64,000 nt of DNA from Aeromicrobium sp. Root344. GTDB lineage: Bacteria; Actinomycetota; Actinomycetes; Propionibacteriales; Nocardioidaceae. The translations under genes and the position numbers were made by a program. The stretch's first letter is position 1, and each line of letters begins with the position of its first letter. The stretch covers positions 397,222 through 461,221 of the forward strand of contig NZ_LMDH01000001.1 in assembly GCF_001425755.1 (NCBI RefSeq), in the 5' to 3' direction. This document shows, piece after piece, positions 62,185 to 64,000 of the stretch. Under the pieces are notes generated by a model. It saw only the letters and a list, made by a program, of their open reading frames with translations, did not search any database and had not been told where the DNA came from.

Positions 62185-63057
62185 TTAGTCGGGCAGGACC
62201 TCTGCCGGCGGCGGGCGGCGTATGACCACGACGACCAGTCCGGCGAGGATCAGGCCCAGTCCGGCATACACGCCGACCGGGGGCGTCTGGTCGAGGAACA
62301 CACCCGCCAGGATCGCCGCGCCCGGGACCTCGAACAGCAGCAGGAGCGAGATCAGGCCCGGGCTCATGACCGCCAGCAGATGGTTCAGCACCGAGTGCCC
62401 CAGGAGCTGCGCGCAGATCGTGACACCGACGATCGCGAGCCACGTGTGACCGGAGAAGCCGACCATCTCGACCTGCGCGACGAGGCACGAGGTCGCCAGG
62501 GTCACCGCACAGATGCCGTAGCAGGCCACGGTGTACGACGTGGTCGACACGCTCTCGCGGACCCGGCTGCCGGCCATCAGGTAGAGCGCAGCGGTCAGGC
62601 CGCCGACCAGCGCGAGCAGGTCACCGGCGAGGGCTCGCGCGGAGAGCGAGAAGTCGACGCCGGTGATGACGAGCACGCCCACGACGGCGATCGAGACGCC
62701 CGCGACCACGGCCGGCGGGGTGCGCCTCCCCCGCAGCAGGTCGATCACCACGACGAACACGACCTGCATGCTGACCATCGCTGTCGCCGCGGCAACCGAG
62801 GTCATCTTGAGCGCGCTGACCCACGTGGCGAAGTGCACCGCCAGCATCACGCCCGCGAACCCCGTGGCGTACCAGCCCTCGCGATCGAGCCCCGTCAGCT
62901 CGCGCCGGATCGTACGAGCGGCGAACGGCGCCACCGCAGCCGTGCCGAGGGCGTTGCGCCAGAAACCGATCGCCAGCGCCGGAGCGTTGGCCCCCGCCAT
63001 CAGCGGTCCCGACGCCGAGACGCCCAGGATCGCGACGATGGCGAGGAAGGCGTTCAC
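62185..63057 (-). CDS. DMT/EamA-family transporter
   Basis: 290 residues with ten membrane spans and two EamA repeats (FLAIVAILGVSASGPLMAG and, in the second half, LAGDLLALVGGLTAALYLMAG). Moves a small metabolite across the membrane; the substrate is unknown. The stop lies 49 bases from the acyl-CoA dehydrogenase start, same direction. Confidence 0.88.
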   Translation of the reverse strand: MNAFLAIVAILGVSASGPLMAGANAPALAIGFWRNALGTAAVAPFAARTIRRELTGLDREGWYATGFAGVMLAVHFATWVSALKMTSVAAATAMVSMQVVFVVVIDLLRGRRTPPAVVAGVSIAVVGVLVITGVDFSLSARALAGDLLALVGGLTAALYLMAGSRVRESVSTTSYTVACYGICAVTLATSCLVAQVEMVGFSGHTWLAIVGVTICAQLLGHSVLNHLLAVMSPGLISLLLLFEVPGAAILAGVFLDQTPPVGVYAGLGLILAGLVVVVIRRPPPAEVLPD

Positions 63058-63113
63058 CCCGTCAGTGTGCCGGTACGCCTGACCGACCGGTCGCGCCGTG
63101 CCACGATGTCGCC

Positions 63114-63299
63114 ATGACTGCGCTCGCCATCTGCCTCATTGCCGTCGGAGCCGTTGCCTCGGTGCTCGGAGTCCTCCGGTTCGTCGCGTCCCGCCGCCAG
63201 GTCCTCGCCCCCGGCGAGGTCGCGCGCGGCAACGGCCTTCCGCTGATGCTGGGCGGCGACGCCTCCCTGATCGCCGGCGTCCTCCTGCTCGTCCTGTAG
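63114..63299 (+). CDS. Small two-span membrane protein
   Basis: 61 residues: LAICLIAVGAVASVLGVLRFVA and, at the end, LPLMLGGDASLIAGVLLLVL, with a basic loop RRQVLAPGEVARG between. Divergent from the EamA gene. The function is unknown. Confidence 0.6.
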   Translation: MTALAICLIAVGAVASVLGVLRFVASRRQVLAPGEVARGNGLPLMLGGDASLIAGVLLLVL

Positions 63300-63378
63300 C
63301 CCTCGCCTGTCTCCGCTCGCGACGTCAAAACTAGAACGGGTTCTTGTTTTCGCCGACCCGCGCTGGGATGCTTCCGGG

Positions 63379-63855
63379 ATGGACCTCGAAGCGCTCGAAG
63401 ACATCCGCCGGCTGAAGTACCGCTACTTCCGGTCGCTCGACCTGAAGCTCTGGGACGAGTTCGCCGACACGTTCACCGCCGACGCCGTCGGCCGCTACGG
63501 CACCAAGGTGTACGGCGAGCTCGACGCGCTCGAGGGCCGTGACGCGATCGTCGGGTTCATGAGCGAGAAGCTCTCCAACGGCATCATCACGGTGCATGTC
63601 GCGCACCACCCCGAGATCGACGTCGACGGCGACACCGCCGAGGGGTCGTGGGGCTTCGAGGACACCGTGATCGCCACGGACTTCAAGATGCTGATCCGCG
63701 GCGCGGGCTACTACCGCGACCGCTACCGGCGCGAGGCCGACGGCTGGCGGATCGCCGAGACGTCCTACGAGCGGATCTACGAGTCGATGGAGTCCCTCGA
63801 CGACACCCCCAGCCACCAGCTGCTGGCCAACCGCTGGGCCACGACGCCCGAGTAG
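63379..63855 (+). CDS. NTF2/SnoaL-like protein
   Basis: 158 residues of the SnoaL-like cone-shaped fold: DIRRLKYRYFRSLDLKLWDE, DALEGRDAIVGFMSEKL, WGFEDTVI, and YRREADGWRIAETSYERI. Such proteins are ketosteroid-isomerase-like or bile-acid-related enzymes, or simply bind small molecules. The Asp/His residues for catalysis are present in part, but the activity is unknown. Confidence 0.88.
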   Translation: MDLEALEDIRRLKYRYFRSLDLKLWDEFADTFTADAVGRYGTKVYGELDALEGRDAIVGFMSEKLSNGIITVHVAHHPEIDVDGDTAEGSWGFEDTVIATDFKMLIRGAGYYRDRYRREADGWRIAETSYERIYESMESLDDTPSHQLLANRWATTPE

Positions 63856-63872
63856 ACCGCCACGCACCCAAC

Positions 63873-63927
63873 ATGTCGGCACTTGTGAACCCGATCAGGC
63901 CCGATCGTCGTACACACGTGCCGACAT
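63873..63927. terminator. Near-perfect inverted repeat between convergent genes
   Basis: ATGTCGGCACTTGTG (63873-63887) pairs with CACACGTGCCGACAT (63913-63927) except for one base. Between is a palindromic core CGATCaggccCGATCG-type stretch. It lies after the 63855 stop and before the next minus-strand stop. Confidence 0.6.
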
Positions 63928-63942
63928 CTTGGGGACGAGCGA

Positions 63943-64000
63943 TCAGCCCCAGGCCTTCTCGAGCTCGGCCAGTGCGGTTTCGAGGTGCGTGAGCAGTCGC
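63943..64000 (-). CDS. C-terminal end of a gene cut by the window edge
   Basis: On the minus strand a frame enters at the right edge and ends with TGA at 63943-63945, encoding the tail RLLTHLETALAELEKAWG. Too short to name; the amphipathic helix supports a real C-terminus. Confidence 0.45.
   Translation of the reverse strand, partial: RLLTHLETALAELEKAWG

Overview
The window is from a high-GC Gram-positive bacterium, most likely a Nocardioidaceae-type actinomycete (Aeromicrobium or Nocardioides-like). This is inferred from typical actinobacterial genes: AdnAB helicase-nuclease, UvrD2 with an HRDC domain, mycoredoxin, MoeZ, UPF0182, a PPA1309-type protein, DUF3107, ECF42 with its DGPF partner, and an initiator tRNA with a C1:U72 end. 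No 16S gene or other species marker is present.

Positions 1 to about 21,210 are a visibly AT-richer integrated element whose left end lies outside the window. Its first half is a tightly packed minus-strand defence operon: hsdM, hsdS, a HEPN-motif Ymh protein, hsdR, a YgjP-type zinc peptidase, a PD-(D/E)XK-like nuclease candidate and an unrecognised protein cut by the window edge. Every junction overlaps or is a few bases long, so the seven genes look translationally coupled. After a regulatory gap come two unknown genes, five very small (partly membrane) proteins, and a transfer/maintenance module: a small basic protein, a TraG/VirD4-like coupling ATPase, a replication-relaxation protein, an orphan DNA methyltransferase and a ribbon-helix-helix protein. 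The module ends with an XRE repressor, an ImmA/IrrE metalloprotease and a large serine recombinase. Copies of a GTTGCA-N4-TGCAAC dyad sit at the promoter of the transfer operon and at the promoter of the XRE gene. This suggests an ImmR/ImmA-like switch that silences transfer and excision until the protease removes the repressor.

The recombinase gene runs into the 3' half of an initiator tRNA-fMet gene on the opposite strand (21,211-21,287), which marks the element/chromosome boundary and the probable attachment region.

From 21.3 kb to the end is ordinary chromosome. In order: UPF0182, PPA1309 and PDZ-Lon proteins; MoaE; a DUF2342 zincin-like protein; NUDIX; a second YgjP peptidase; DUF5679; a ThiF/TOMM-like protein; AarF kinase; a DNA-repair block (uvrD2, mycoredoxin, nudC, adnB, adnA, an alkyltransferase-like protein); moeZ; TetR and DUF3107; GrpB; the DGPF/ECF42 pair; ferritin-like protein; DEAD-box helicase; L,D-transpeptidase; a PadR-controlled MFS pump; ParA; SDR; a hydrolase, molybdo-oxidoreductase and flavoreductase operon; a berberine-bridge-type FAD oxidase behind a SoxR-like promoter; PHP phosphoesterase; a frameshifted lipoprotein; and a metabolic block (histidine phosphatase, MaoC, stress protein, acyl-CoA dehydrogenase, EamA transporter).

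The most unusual parts are the multi-effector type I restriction operon, the triple operator with XRE/ImmA control, the recombinase tail encoded by antisense tRNA, and the SoxR-like box. Several intergenic palindromes (41.7, 48.9 and 63.9 kb) look like actinobacterial REP-type terminators.
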